Assembly (NCBI GenBank): GCA_037501455.1
Contig: CM074858.1
Location: forward strand, 86,712,501 to 86,776,500
Source of the DNA: Lantana camara
Lineage: Eukaryota > Streptophyta > Magnoliopsida > Lamiales > Verbenaceae
Direction: 5' to 3'
Length of the DNA stretch: 64,000 nt
This document shows positions 22,761 through 33,302 of this stretch, one piece after another. The notes beneath the pieces are model-generated. The model had not been told where the DNA came from, made no database searches, and saw nothing but the letters and a program-made list of their open reading frames with translations. Both the position numbers and the translations under genes were made by a program. How positions within the stretch are numbered: the first letter of the stretch is position 1; each line of letters opens with the position of its first letter.

Positions 22761-22806
22761 GTTGTGCAAAGATTTTTGTAGCCACATTATAAGCCTAATG
22801 CACAAC
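22761..22806 (+). other. Conserved hairpin-forming block in Athila-like 3' UTR (I copy)
   Basis: GTTGTGC (22761-22767) pairs perfectly with GCACAAC (22800-22806) around a loop containing GTAGCCACATTATAAGCC. It is the counterpart of 2012-2056 in element J. Confidence 0.5.
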
Positions 22807-23513
22807 ATAAGTATACCTACCTTGATAATTCTCACACCAAGGCTTGCTCGTTTGATTTTTATGGTAAATATCTATCTTTTGACCCCTTTTGATGGTTCTT
22901 GTGATTTAATTGAGAGATTATTTTAAAGAGAAAGAAAAAGAATGAGAAAAAGTGAGAAAAAGAAAAGATATGAAAAAGAAAAGATATGAAAAAAAAAAAA
23001 GAAAAGAGAAAAATTATGCGAAGTGTTAAATTGAGAGTGTGGGATACAATTGTCGAAGAATTTGGGGGATTTTCGTGTTTAATGGCGAGATTGAAGTGTC
23101 TTGAGTTTAAATATTGAATGATGTAAGCTTGGTGAGTAGTCACTTGACCCAAATATTCCATAACCTTACCCTAAGCCTACATTACAAGCTCGAAAGACCT
23201 ACTGATCCTAAGTCTTGATCTAATTCCATTAGTGGAGATAGGTGCGAAGAGTGTATTCCAAAGTTGATGATTAGAACTAAGGAGGAAATTGTGAATTTGT
23301 TATTCTAGTCTTCGTACATTATTGTTTCGTTTGATTCACACACTACACAAGGCTATACTTTTCATACTAAGTTTTGATGATCTTATGTTTATGATTCCAT
23401 GATTTGATTAGCTAGACTTGTTTAGGCGAAGGTTTGATAGTTGCTTTGAGGAGATGGTTTGATAAGGATGTGTTTTCTTAATTTCCGTATCACTCGGGGA
23501 CGAGCAATAGTCA

Positions 23514-23527
23514 AGTGTGGGGGATTT
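23514..23527 (+). other. Polypurine tract of element I
   Basis: AGTGTGGGGGATTT immediately precedes the LTR start TGTTGTGTG. Confidence 0.7.
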
Positions 23528-24953
23528 TGTTGTGTGTAGAATTTGCATGATTTTTTAGCATAATTAGATTATATTTTTTGTGTCGTTTGATGCATTTATG
23601 TGTTTATTCTGCTCCGTTAGGTGATTTTAGAGTTGGAGTTGAGAAACGGCGTTCTAAGGCGAATTCGTGCATTTTTGGAGGAAGATGTGGTAACCCCCGT
23701 TACCATTTAGGAGTTCAATTTCAATGACCCCCGTTACAGGGCACAGGAGTGAAGCTTTTGGCGAGAGAATAGGGGTAATGCCCGTTACCACTAATAAAAG
23801 CGTTATTGCGATTTTAGCAATAACGGCCGTTAACAATAAATGCTTATGGAGAGGTAACGCCCGTTACCTAGGGCGGCGAGAGAATTATTAGAGCTGCTAT
23901 ATTAGGGTGTTTTGGAGTCTTTTTTCAGAGAGCTTTTCTTCCAGGTCGTAACCTAGGGTTTGAAGAGAAGACAAGGAGTTTCAAAGGAGTTTTTCAGAGA
24001 ATTCAAGAAGACGAAAGGATTGAATTCTTAGAACGATTTCCGATTTTATTGTTGCTTTAGATTACCAAACTAATTCTTTTAAGTTTAGTTTTAATTACTT
24101 TTCGTATGTTAGATTCATTTTTAGATATTACTGAATGTTTATGCTTTTGTTTTTGAGACTTTGTTTAGATTCGATGAATATAATTTATTTTAATGCAATT
24201 TCCTTTAGTTTTATGAGTTTTGCTTTAATTATGAGTAGCTAATTCTCTAGGGCTAGGGGGAGTGATGATGATTGCATGATAGATGTTTGATATGATGCTT
24301 GAATGACTTGTGTTAATTCTTAGTTTGAAAACAGGTTTGAATTGACTTGTGATGGCCTGATCACCCTTAGCATGTGTCATAATTGCCTATAAATCGAAAG
24401 AGTGATGGTAATTTAGATGGTTTTCATAACTTGTAAGTTGTAGGATACAAAGAGATTTAGTTCTAGCTTATACAACAGTAATCTTATTCCATGCCGAGCC
24501 GCTAGAATATTGAATTGCACTAGTCTTGTTCATATGGTTTAATTAACTATTGGTGATTGCGAGAGCAACATTGAACACTAATTAAGCACTTGGTTACATC
24601 TTGAGAGAGGGTAATACAAATATAAGTGACTAGGTTGTAGAATTACACCTGTCAGACGAGTATCGAGTCAACTCTTGATTGTATGATTCATTACTTTTCC
24701 CTTGCCTGCTTAGTTTACTGAAGTAGTTCACGTGTGTTTGATTATTAGTTGTGTTTAATTCTAGTTAATTGTTAATTTCTATTTTAGTAGAGTGATAGAT
24801 AACAACCAATTGCTTTCGTTCGGTCTTTAGATTAGAGAAGGATATAGAGTGGTAATTGATTTTTCTTCCCTGTGGGTACAATCCTGTTGTACTAGGTGTA
24901 TGTTAGTGTACACTTCCACGATTGGTTTTTAACTGTAGTAAAATCATACAACA
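23528..24953 (+). repeat. 3' LTR of Athila-like element I
   Basis: 1426 bp with matching ends TGTTGTGTG...CATACAACA, directly after the polypurine tract. It contains a palindrome array at 23689-23868. Right of it GGTCG (24954-24958) would be the target duplication within LTR K. Confidence 0.75.
23689..23868. repeat. Palindrome array in LTR of Athila-like element I
   Basis: Five 16-bp units at 23689, 23723, 23774, 23819 and 23853, e.g. GGTAACGCCCGTTACC; arms are GGTAAC/GTTACC with a CCCC, GCCC or GGCC middle. Centre spacings are 34, 51, 45 and 34 bp. The 45-bp gap contains a perfect 9-bp inverted repeat (CGTTATTGC at 23801-23809, GCAATAACG at 23817-23825). Confidence 0.8.
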
Positions 24954-25501
24954 GGTCGTTGATCGGACGGTTAGATCTTGTTACACAAGCTCAAAGGCTT
25001 GAGGCCAAAATGGGGTGTTTCTCCTTCTCTTTCTCTCTCCCTTGCTTGAACGTGGAAATGAGGGGAAGAAATGGGGCTTGGCCCTTTTTCTTGGCCAAGA
25101 ACGGGTCGGGCAAAAACGGGCAGGGTCAAATGGTATTCGGTCCACTCGGATCGGATTTTAAAACGTTATGGCGATCAAGTGGCTTTAGAAAATAAATGGT
25201 TAATCCCATCGAATCCAATTCACCGAAATGAATTCAGTGGTAAGGTTGGAATTCGAATCCGAATCCCGAGCTCAAGGTAGCCATGAATGGCCCAAAACAT
25301 CCTAATTATAATTAGGTCCTTAATTTGCAAATATTGGACAATTGAGTCCAAGTACAATTTAAATAAATTCTAAGGCGCACTTAATTAAAATAAAATTACA
25401 CGTTGACACATAGAGCATGCGACATCACATAAATCACAAAAATACATAATTAAACTTTCTCATGACGTCATACCTGGCTTGCCCAAAAACGGGGTGTCAC
25501 A
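24954..25501 (-). repeat. LTR K, start portion (minus orientation)
   Basis: On the minus strand it begins at 25501 with TGTGACACCCCGTTTTTGGG and continues with GGTATGACGTCATGAG. It follows the first 360 bp of LTR C in layout and ends in the block that reads TCCGATCAACGACC in LTR C (near 54235). Element I interrupts it at 24954 and the rest is outside the window. Confidence 0.6.
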
Positions 25502-26484
25502 ATGATCATGGGTTCTACCTATCTTATGCATGATATGTGGGAGCCACTCCACAATCACAAGTTCTAACATACATGCCACATAAAACCGTTTAAATCACAA
25601 AAGGGAATTGGAAATAAAACGATGCCCTATCTATTACAATAATAGAAACCCTCCCTAACAATTTGAGGGGTCTTCACTTTATGGCCTTCATGTTACTTGT
25701 TGTGTGGATCCATCTAACTCCATGGGTACAAATCTTCAAAGTAAAATAGAAAACCTCACTTTCCTATAATCTACTATCTTTGCATAAAATAATATGGTTC
25801 AATCTTCATATTGGCCATAGACAAATACACGGGGCATACCCTGGCCTCAAAAATAGTAATATGGAAAGCCGCATAACAGTATGCACATAAGTGAGGCACC
25901 GACCCCAATTAAAAAACGCAACTAGGGGCTCCAACCCAAAATTTAAACCATCCATGTGCACAAATTAAAACATCACAAGACTAACACCCATGATCACCTA
26001 ACATGCATAAAATCCAAGAATTTAAATTTAAGCAATAAATTAAAATTCTCGCTTTAAGTCATAATGACTTTAAACATGACTGAGATGCAATTCTTCTTCA
26101 TGAGTCTTTCCAAATAATCCAAGAAATACTAAACTAATAAAATTCCAATTAATTTCTGAAAATTAATAATTTTATCTCTCCATTATTTAAAAAACAATAA
26201 GTGCAATTTTTCCCAAAAATTAAATCCATTTTAATTTCATAAAAATCCCAATTTTAAAATTATTTTAAAACAAAATTAATTTTAACAAAACAAATTTTTC
26301 AGAAATTGAATTGGGATTGGATCAAACAAAACACGAAACGAGATCGCCACGAATTAGACCCGCCGACCATGCTCGTCGGCTGGCCTAGGCAGTCCGCACG
26401 CGTCGCGCGCGCGCACCCTAATGGCAAGACTGCCGGAATCGCGGGCGGACGCCCGGACGGGCAGATGGGCGGGTGACGGGAGGC

Positions 26485-26570
26485 TCCCGTGCAGATGCGG
26501 GAGGGGACGGGCGAGGACTCCCGCGCTGTTGCGGGAGTCGCTGGGCGGACAGTCCCGTGCGGTTGCAGGA
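26485..26570. repeat. Hairpin array in F2 leader
   Basis: Three 18-bp units at 26485, 26519 and 26553, exactly 34 bp apart, of the form TCCCGYGC(N)4GCGGGA. The middle unit extends to a perfect 9-bp stem, GACTCCCGC/GCGGGAGTC. The third reads TCCCGTGCGGTTGCAGGA with an AGTCC/GGACT stem. Confidence 0.65.
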
Positions 26571-26895
26571 CTACTGTGCAGCGGTCGCGCGAGCCTGGGC
26601 GTGCGACGCCTTAACACGCCTAGGCTCACGTTTTCGTAACGCGATTTCGTGTTTCGTATTTTCGTTTTAAAACCGAATCAATCCAAAAATTTAAAACACG
26701 ATTTAATTAAATTTGATCCAAAACAATTTTAATCAAAAGTTTTTCAAAAAATGTTTTTCAGAAATTTTAGGAAAAACGCATATTCAATTTTTCTTAGGTT
26801 TCTAAAAAACTCTTGAATACTCAATCGCATCTAAATCTAAGAATTTCTACCAAATTCAGAATTAAAGAGACGAATCAGGAATAAGCTTTGCAAGG

Positions 26896-26909
26896 TGGCT
26901 CTGATACCA
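26896..26909 (-). other. Primer binding site of element F2
   Basis: The minus strand reads TGGTATCAGAGCCA two bases inside the LTR end, complementary to initiator tRNA-Met. Confidence 0.85.
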
Positions 26910-26911
26910 CT

Positions 26912-27346
26912 TGTTGGGAAAAACAAAACAGTAACTCAGGGGACTTTAAAATTTTTTTCCCAAAAGAAGATCGAATCTTGTAATTTTTATTCCTAAATTC
27001 GTAGGGCTCTAAGAAACTCCCTTAGATTGAAGCTTTCTTGCCACTTTTGAGCCGCCCACAAACGCTCTTCAAGCGGCAAGTCCCCAAGCTTCTTCGAATC
27101 TTTCAAGACTCCACGAAAGCAGCCCTCTAGAGAAATAGTCCACACCAACCTCGATCACGATCTAAATAGGGAGGATGCTAGTTTTATGTTTAGTGTTTAG
27201 GCTCTAGGGTTTGTGTGATATAATATGGAGAAAGAGAATTTTGTTATCAATCATCAAGGGGTTCGAACCCCTTGTATATATAGCTATGGGGTTCGAACCC
27301 CTCTTCCTATTTGGAATAGGATTCTTATCCCACTTGCTAGTATATT
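26912..27346 (-). repeat. 5' LTR of element F2, first part
   Basis: TGTTGGG at 26912 follows a primer binding site read on the minus strand. The sequence resembles solo LTR F1 from 19773 (AACGCTCTTC.AGCGGC and the later CTAGAGA.ATAGTCCAC block). Solo LTR G interrupts it at 27347. Confidence 0.75.
27342..27346. repeat. Target site duplication of solo LTR G, left copy
   Basis: ATATT here and at 28982-28986. Confidence 0.9.
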
Positions 27347-28981
27347 TGTAGCACCCAAGCGTAAGGTACTACATCCCCCACACCGAGACCCGACCCGTAT
27401 ATGAAAAGGGAGTCCATACACGTGCCAAATCCACGGCGAACGGGGACACAACACACACGCTATGCTAGGCGGGACTAACCCTTGAACCAATCAAACTCAA
27501 GGCAATATAAGTCAGAGTTATAATGAAACGCGGAAGCAAGAACAACATATAATACATACAATGAGCCACCAAGCTCCAAAATAGATATACAAAATCATTC
27601 AAGTACCCAAGGCCACACGGCCTACAAAAATCATAACGCTCCATACAATGATCATATACAAAAGATCAATAAGAGTATGAGATGCTGAAAAGAAGTGCTA
27701 AACATAAATGCAAGACCTAGACAACTTGTATTCCCGCCTAGCACTGCTATACCTGCACAAAACAACTGAAAACAAACCGGGTTCAGTCTATACGAGACTG
27801 GTGGGTATAAAACGGGGCATAAGATATAATATTGCAGAAATTAAACACATACATGCAAGCCCTAATCCCGTGTGAAGTTTGATAAGAATTTCCCAAGTGG
27901 TTAAAATAAAAGAAAACATCAACGGGATTATGACATTCATATTCATTCATAAATGTTCATAAGGGTTTATGGCCCGGCGAGTGGGCGTGCACAATCTCCA
28001 ACCTACACCTCGTGTAATCATAATCAATCATTCATTCATTATCATACATATCTTTTGTGCTCATACATATTATGATCATAATCATTCATATACACCTTCT
28101 TCCTCCGGGTGGTGGACGGGTTTGCAAGGCCCGACCACCTAATCAAAAACTTCTTGACGAGGTCCGTTTCTCCGTAGTTTGGTTGGGACTAGTACATGGG
28201 ATCCCCGTCAGCCCTTGCTTCCTCGGTTAGCCACATGTACTAAGTCCCGGGGCCCGTGCAATCATAATCATGTCTCGCCAAAAACATAGGGTAGGGTTTC
28301 ATAAATAAAAAGGGTCATACGTTTGAAATCATTTACACGAAATGACTCGATATAAATAAATACACTATTTTGGCTTAAACCTTTCACATAAGGGATATTT
28401 CAGGTCGATTTAATTATTAGAAGAAAAACCCACCTTTACAAGCAAAAGAAAGGCACAAGCGTCTCAATGCTCGCCCTCGTCTCCAACCAAACCCGAATCT
28501 GTGCAAAAGAAAAGGTATGAGACTCAATGACCATATATGACGCTCGGCAATGAAGTGAATGTGATACGAATGCGTAAAAGATAATATGAAGTCATGAAAA
28601 TGTTCATGTGCACTATTAAGGAATTTAAGACATATAATCAATCCATTCGTTCATTCATTTCAATCAAATTCATAATTCATAATTAATATCAATTTAATCC
28701 AAGAATTCATTTAATATTCACAACACGTAACATTCATATTTACAATTAGAAATAGAATAAATAAAACGTTCAATCAATAATCGGTAAATTAAATACGCGA
28801 AATAGTTATCAATTAAATTCTATACTTGAATTAAATCAAATAATATTTAAAATATATAATATATATGTATATAATATATAATAAATATATTTATATATAT
28901 ACTCATACGTACACAAATAATTCGCGCAAATTGGTAAACACAAACGTCGTACCTTTGCGTCTGAAAATTCGGGGCGTTACA
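27347..28981 (-). repeat. Solo LTR G (Ty3-type)
   Basis: 1635 bp, starting TGTAGCACCC and ending GGGGCGTTACA, flanked by ATATT. It has no internal region. It contains the block CTTCTTCCTCCGGGTGGTGGACGGG (around 28097) shared with LTRs H and B. I see no palindrome array in it. Confidence 0.88.
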
Positions 28982-29295
28982 ATATTCCTTGCTTAGAGAG
29001 AAAGACTCTTACTTTGACCAGAAGTCTCCTTTTGACCAATTTGTCAAGCAAGAATATAACATCTAACTCTTTTAGATATTTTAATTAATTTTATTTATTC
29101 ATAATAAATAACTTGAAGCTAATAATTAATTAATTCATAATTAAATATTTATTAGACTTGAATTTTCCAAATTAGAACTTTAATATTAATTCATAATTAA
29201 ATTAAAGTTCATTAAATAATTAATCAAATTAATCATTTAATTATCATAGCAAAGTGACATGTGTCACTTCGAGACACGTGCCCCACATGTGTGCC
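28982..29295 (-). repeat. 5' LTR of element F2, second part
   Basis: Resumes the F2 LTR after solo LTR G. It contains ACATGTGTC, ACACGTG and ACATGTGTG motifs at the position of the CACGTG cluster of F1, and is interrupted by element D at 29296. The remainder should lie beyond the window. Confidence 0.65.
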
Positions 29296-29803
29296 TGTAG
29301 CACGCCGAGCGAAGGGCACCACATCCCCGGCACTAGAGTCCGACACGTGTAATGAAATGGAGAATCCGCACACGTATCAAACAATAGCGAATGGGAGACA
29401 AACAAAACTCACTCTCTAGCTAGGCGGCCTAAACCCTCAATCAGAGTACATAACGATTCAAGATATAGCGGAAGTGATAAACTCAAATGTATACCCAAGA
29501 TCAACATATATACATTTCATAAAGTTAGGAGTTCAACTAAGTTCGTATACAAATATACAAATATACAATGCCCAACCCGGGCCAAAAATAAGCTAAGTAT
29601 CGAAGTATCAAAGTTCCTAACTTCAAAGATCACAACACATAATTTCATAATTCAAAAGTGCTCGAGATAACCACTACGAATGTGAATATAAAGACCCGAG
29701 CTAAGACACAAGTAAGACTCAAAAAGATAAACTTGCCGCCTAGCTCGACTCCAACGAAATCTGCAACTCAAAGAAGGGGAAAAAGAAAGAACAACAACGA
29801 GGG

Positions 29804-30216
29804 TTAGTCCTAGTGACTAGTGAGGGGGCTAACACACGCACCCGTAATACGTATATAGCAAAGCACTTAACGAAAATCATAAAAGATCCATGAATCGGGG
29901 ATGGTTTTTGCAAGCCAAATCATTTCCCGTGATATTAGATATATATAAAAAGAGTTAAGGGCTATAGGCCAAAATCACAAATTTTAGGTATTTAGAAATC
30001 CATTCCCGTTTAGTCCTAGTGACTAGTGAGGGGGCTAACACACGCACCCGTAATACGTATATAGCAAAGCACTTAACGAAAATCATAAAAGATCCATGAA
30101 TCGGGGATGGTTTTTGCAAGCCAAATCATTTCCCGTGATATTAGATATATATAAAAAGAGTTAAGGGCTATAGGCCAAAATCACAAATTTTAGGTATTTA
30201 GAAATCCATTCCCGTT
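29804..30216. repeat. 206-bp tandem duplication within 3' LTR of element D
   Basis: The segment starting TTAGTCCTAGTGACTAG at 29804 is repeated without visible differences from 30010. The 5' LTR at about 63252 has this segment once. Confidence 0.9.
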
Positions 30217-31199
30217 TCATAAATCATACAAGTTCTCACAAATCGGCGAGTACGAGATATTCCTCCAACTTCCATAAACAAAGGCATAATCAAAGCAAAA
30301 TTCATAAACCATCCTTTCTCCGGGTGATAGAAGGGTTGACGGCCCTAACTATCGATCAAATTCACACGAAACAAGGTTAATTACTTCCTTGAAACCTTCA
30401 GCGGTTGCTTCTACGGGCTCAAGAGAAACGCCCTTCCTCAACCTCCTAAGGTTGGGCGAGACTATCAAAGGAAAGTGTTGATGGAAGATCTTGGCGACCC
30501 CTTGGCCGTCCCGAGATACCATACCACTCTCCAGGGCCCAAATCATATTTCAAAATCATATTTCCAACAAAGCTTATCTTTCAAAGCCCAAATCTCGCTT
30601 ACACACTCACACGGATCAGAGGTTTCCAAATGAAAGGTAAAATAACTTATATACGTATACAAATCGTTTTTAAATTCTCATAACAAAATGGGACAAGCCC
30701 TCAAAGTACATATGTTACACGTATTTAACATATGATATACGTATCTCACATGCGGGATTAAAATCAATTAGGGTTTTAGGTCATAATATCTAAAAGAACA
30801 AAACCTCACCTTCCGAACATGTAGTATGACAAAAGAAGGCAAACCGAACGCTTAAGGGGCAACCTCGTCATCAACGGGAGGATCAACTAGACAACACAAA
30901 CAACAAGGGATACTCTTAGACTCAAAATGTACGATATAGATGCTCGGAAAATGTGTATGTATGTTTATGATGCAAATGACATGAAATGAGTTCATATATA
31001 AATCAAACAAAGTCACATTTTGTATCGAAGATCATATTTCACAAACCAGAGAATAAAACGAGCTATAAATTCATAACATAAAGCTTAACACATAATATAA
31101 CAAGTTAACCATGCATACAAGTCATAAACGAGACAAGAAAAACCAAAGAAAAGCAACGAAACGACGAAAGAAACTTCCCCCAGGCATTACCTACGAAGT

Positions 31200-31316
31200 T
31201 GACACGGCCATGTCCAAAATACACATAAAACGGACATGGCCGTATCCGGTTTAAAAAAATTAAGGGCCACAAGTTGAGACCTTAAGAATCAACTGATTTT
31301 GGACATGGCCGTGTCA
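31200..31316. repeat. Palindrome array in LTR of element D
   Basis: Units at 31200-31215 (ACACGGCCATGTCC core), 31232-31247 (GGACATGGCCGTATCC) and 31301-31316 (GGACATGGCCGTGTCA). Centre spacings are 32 and 69 bp. The first unit is an inverted version of the others. AGTTGA (31272) and TCAACT (31289) form a short inverted repeat in the long gap. Confidence 0.7.
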
Positions 31317-32576
31317 TGCCCAAAATTTTGAAAAAAAAAACGTTGCGCAGCTACGATTTTTAAAGCCAAAAACAGGGCAGTTCGTGAGCAACCTTTAGGG
31401 AGTCTCTTAGGCCATGAAAACACATAAACCATGAATGAAATTAACACCAAAACAACATATATTCATGACATGAAAAGCTAGCAACGAGATCAGCTCAAAC
31501 ATTCAAGAAAACAAGGCAAGAAAGTGAACGAGTATAACATTCCATCTCTATAAGTTTTGCAAGAATTCATAAATGGAGAATCATCCAAATCTCAACTACC
31601 ATGAAAGAACAAGTAATAAATGCATTAAATAAGGTTTTAGGGACAACATATATTTATCAAACCACAAGAAATTCAAACATGGAACAAGGATTCATTAAAA
31701 ACTCTCAACCTTCACTATTCATCAAGATAGCCATAATATAATCAAAACTCCATGAAATTCAGCCCAAAAGCACATAAAATAAAGAGGAGATATTTATAAT
31801 AACTTCATGGACTTACCTTTCAAATTTAAGAAGATTTGGAGGTGATTTGAGCTAAAAATCCCAAAAAGGGCAAAAAGGGTTTCTTCTCTTCTTTTCTTCT
31901 CTTCACTTGAGCTGAATTTTGTGTGTTGTGGGAGGGTATGGTTCGAATCTCAGGGCTAAGGGGAAGATAAGGAGTTAACTCAAGGCTATTAGTCAAGTTT
32001 TAGTCTTGGTTAGGGTTAAGAAGGGTCCCACCACTCAAGATTAGGTTAAAAGATGTCCTTTAGGGGCGAGGTGCTCATTTCAGTCAAATTTCGAAGGTTT
32101 AAATGAACTTTAAAAAAATGTGAGGATTATTCCATTGAACCCGAATCGTCGATACAAGTCCAACGAAGGTGACAGAATTTGAATCCGAATTCCCGAGCTC
32201 AAGATATACCGCCCGGAACCCAAGGTGCGCTAAATGCCCTTTAGCGCCCTTTAGGTCCCGTCTAAAAAAAACGAATAAAAAGGCAAACCAAACGAGTTCA
32301 AAAACATAAAACGAGCATAAAAAAAATTTCACAATTCACATAATTCACGCATATCAAAAATTCTCAAAAATCGAAATTGAATTCGGAGGCAAATAGGGTA
32401 AAATATAAGGCATAAAAGTTTAAACGTTCAAATAATCATATTCATACTAAAACAATTAAATCCAAATAACTCCAAATAATCACATTAGCATTTAAATATC
32501 ACGTAATCACATAATTAATTAATTAAATCGCGCACATAATAGATTACCTGAATGTCCGATCGGTTGGGATGTTACA

Positions 32577-32590
32577 AACCTCCCTCCTTC
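32577..32590 (-). other. Polypurine tract of element D
   Basis: The minus strand reads GAAGGAGGGAGGTT directly before the 3' LTR start TGTAAC. Confidence 0.8.
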
Positions 32591-32640
32591 AAAAGGACCT
32601 GTCCTCAGGTCCGAAGCGAGGTCTTGAAAAGCTCCGGGTA

Positions 32641-33302
32641 CAATTATTTCATTTTCTCCTCGGTCTCCCAAGTGGCTTCTTCGGATTTCTGATCACGCCA
32701 CAAGACCTTTACTAAGGGAATTTGTCGGTTTCTCAATTCTTGCATCTTCCGGTCCAAAACTTTAACCGGATACTTCTTAATCGTTAAATTCGGCTCTAAT
32801 TGTACCCTTTCAACTGGAATTATGGAAGACTCATCTGGATAATGTTTCCGGAGGTGAGAGACATGGAAAACATTGTGTATCCCGGTCAAACTCGGTGGTA
32901 AGTCAAGTCGGTAGGCTACTTCCGCGACTCTTTCAAGAATCACAAAGGGGCCTAAGTAGCACGGGTTAAGCTTCCCGCCTTTACCAATCCGAGCAAACCC
33001 TTTTCTAGGATATGCTTTGAGAAAAACCTTATCTCCCACTTCAAACTCCAAGGGTCGTCTTCTATTGTCCGCATAACTTTTCTATCGGTCCTGAGCCGCC
33101 TTTAATCTTTGTTGAATCAATGTTACTTTCTCGATGGTATTCTGAATCTCCGCTGGTTTCTTATCTCTGTCGAGCTTACCATCCTTGGTCCATCTCCATT
33201 CATCAATAGATCAAAATAGAGGTGATCGGCACTTCCTTCCATATAATACCTCATACGGAGCCATACCAATCGATGTCTGAAAGCTATTATTATAGGCGAA
33301 CT
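32641..33302 (-). pseudogene. Integrase C-terminal part and chromodomain-like tail of element D
   Basis: The 135-codon frame at 32644-33051 reads VGDKVFLKAYPRKGF..GKLNPCYLGPFVILERV.EVAYRLDLP..L.GIHNVFHVSHLRK, the GPF/Y-type integrase C-terminus, then IPLVKVLWRDQKSEEATWETE, a chromodomain-like end. Upstream on the minus strand (to 33302) the integrase core continues with degraded signatures up to FAYNNSFQ, where element E is inserted. It has stops and is not functional. Confidence 0.85.
33298..33302. repeat. Target site duplication of element E, left copy
   Basis: GAACT here and at 45693-45697; these bases belong to the integrase gene of element D. Confidence 0.95.

Larger units (their letters stand above)
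19669..24953 (+). mobile_element. Athila-like element I, 3' part (internal end, 3' UTR, 3' LTR), split by solo LTR F1
   Basis: Begins where LTR H ends and carries the end of a degraded coding frame (19669-19772, continued at 21725-21947), then a 1.6-kb non-coding 3' region with GAGGACATTGCAAAG plus TTAAGTGTGGGGGAGG near 22265, a purine-rich tract at 22925-23010, and two blocks shared with element J, then a polypurine tract and LTR. The right boundary at 24953 is inserted into LTR K. The left part lies outside the window because LTR H interrupts it. Confidence 0.7.
25502..26911 (-). mobile_element. Leader region of element F2 (probable Copia-type), non-coding
   Basis: On the minus strand this is the sequence after the 5' LTR and primer binding site of F2, cut by LTR K at 25502. 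I see no gag coding. Most of it is AT-rich, except a GC-rich block at 26340-26640 that forms a hairpin array. Confidence 0.5.
29296..32576 (-). repeat. 3' LTR of element D
   Basis: 3281 bp; on the minus strand it starts TGTAACATCCCAACC and ends GTGCTACA. It lies next to a polypurine tract. It includes a 206-bp tandem duplication absent from the 5' LTR, and a palindrome array at 31200-31316. Confidence 0.85.

Noticed and set aside
26340..26640. GC-rich block with open frames on both strands, possible host exon
   Set aside because: The open frames come from GC-rich hairpin repeats, and the block lies in the leader of an LTR element after its primer binding site.
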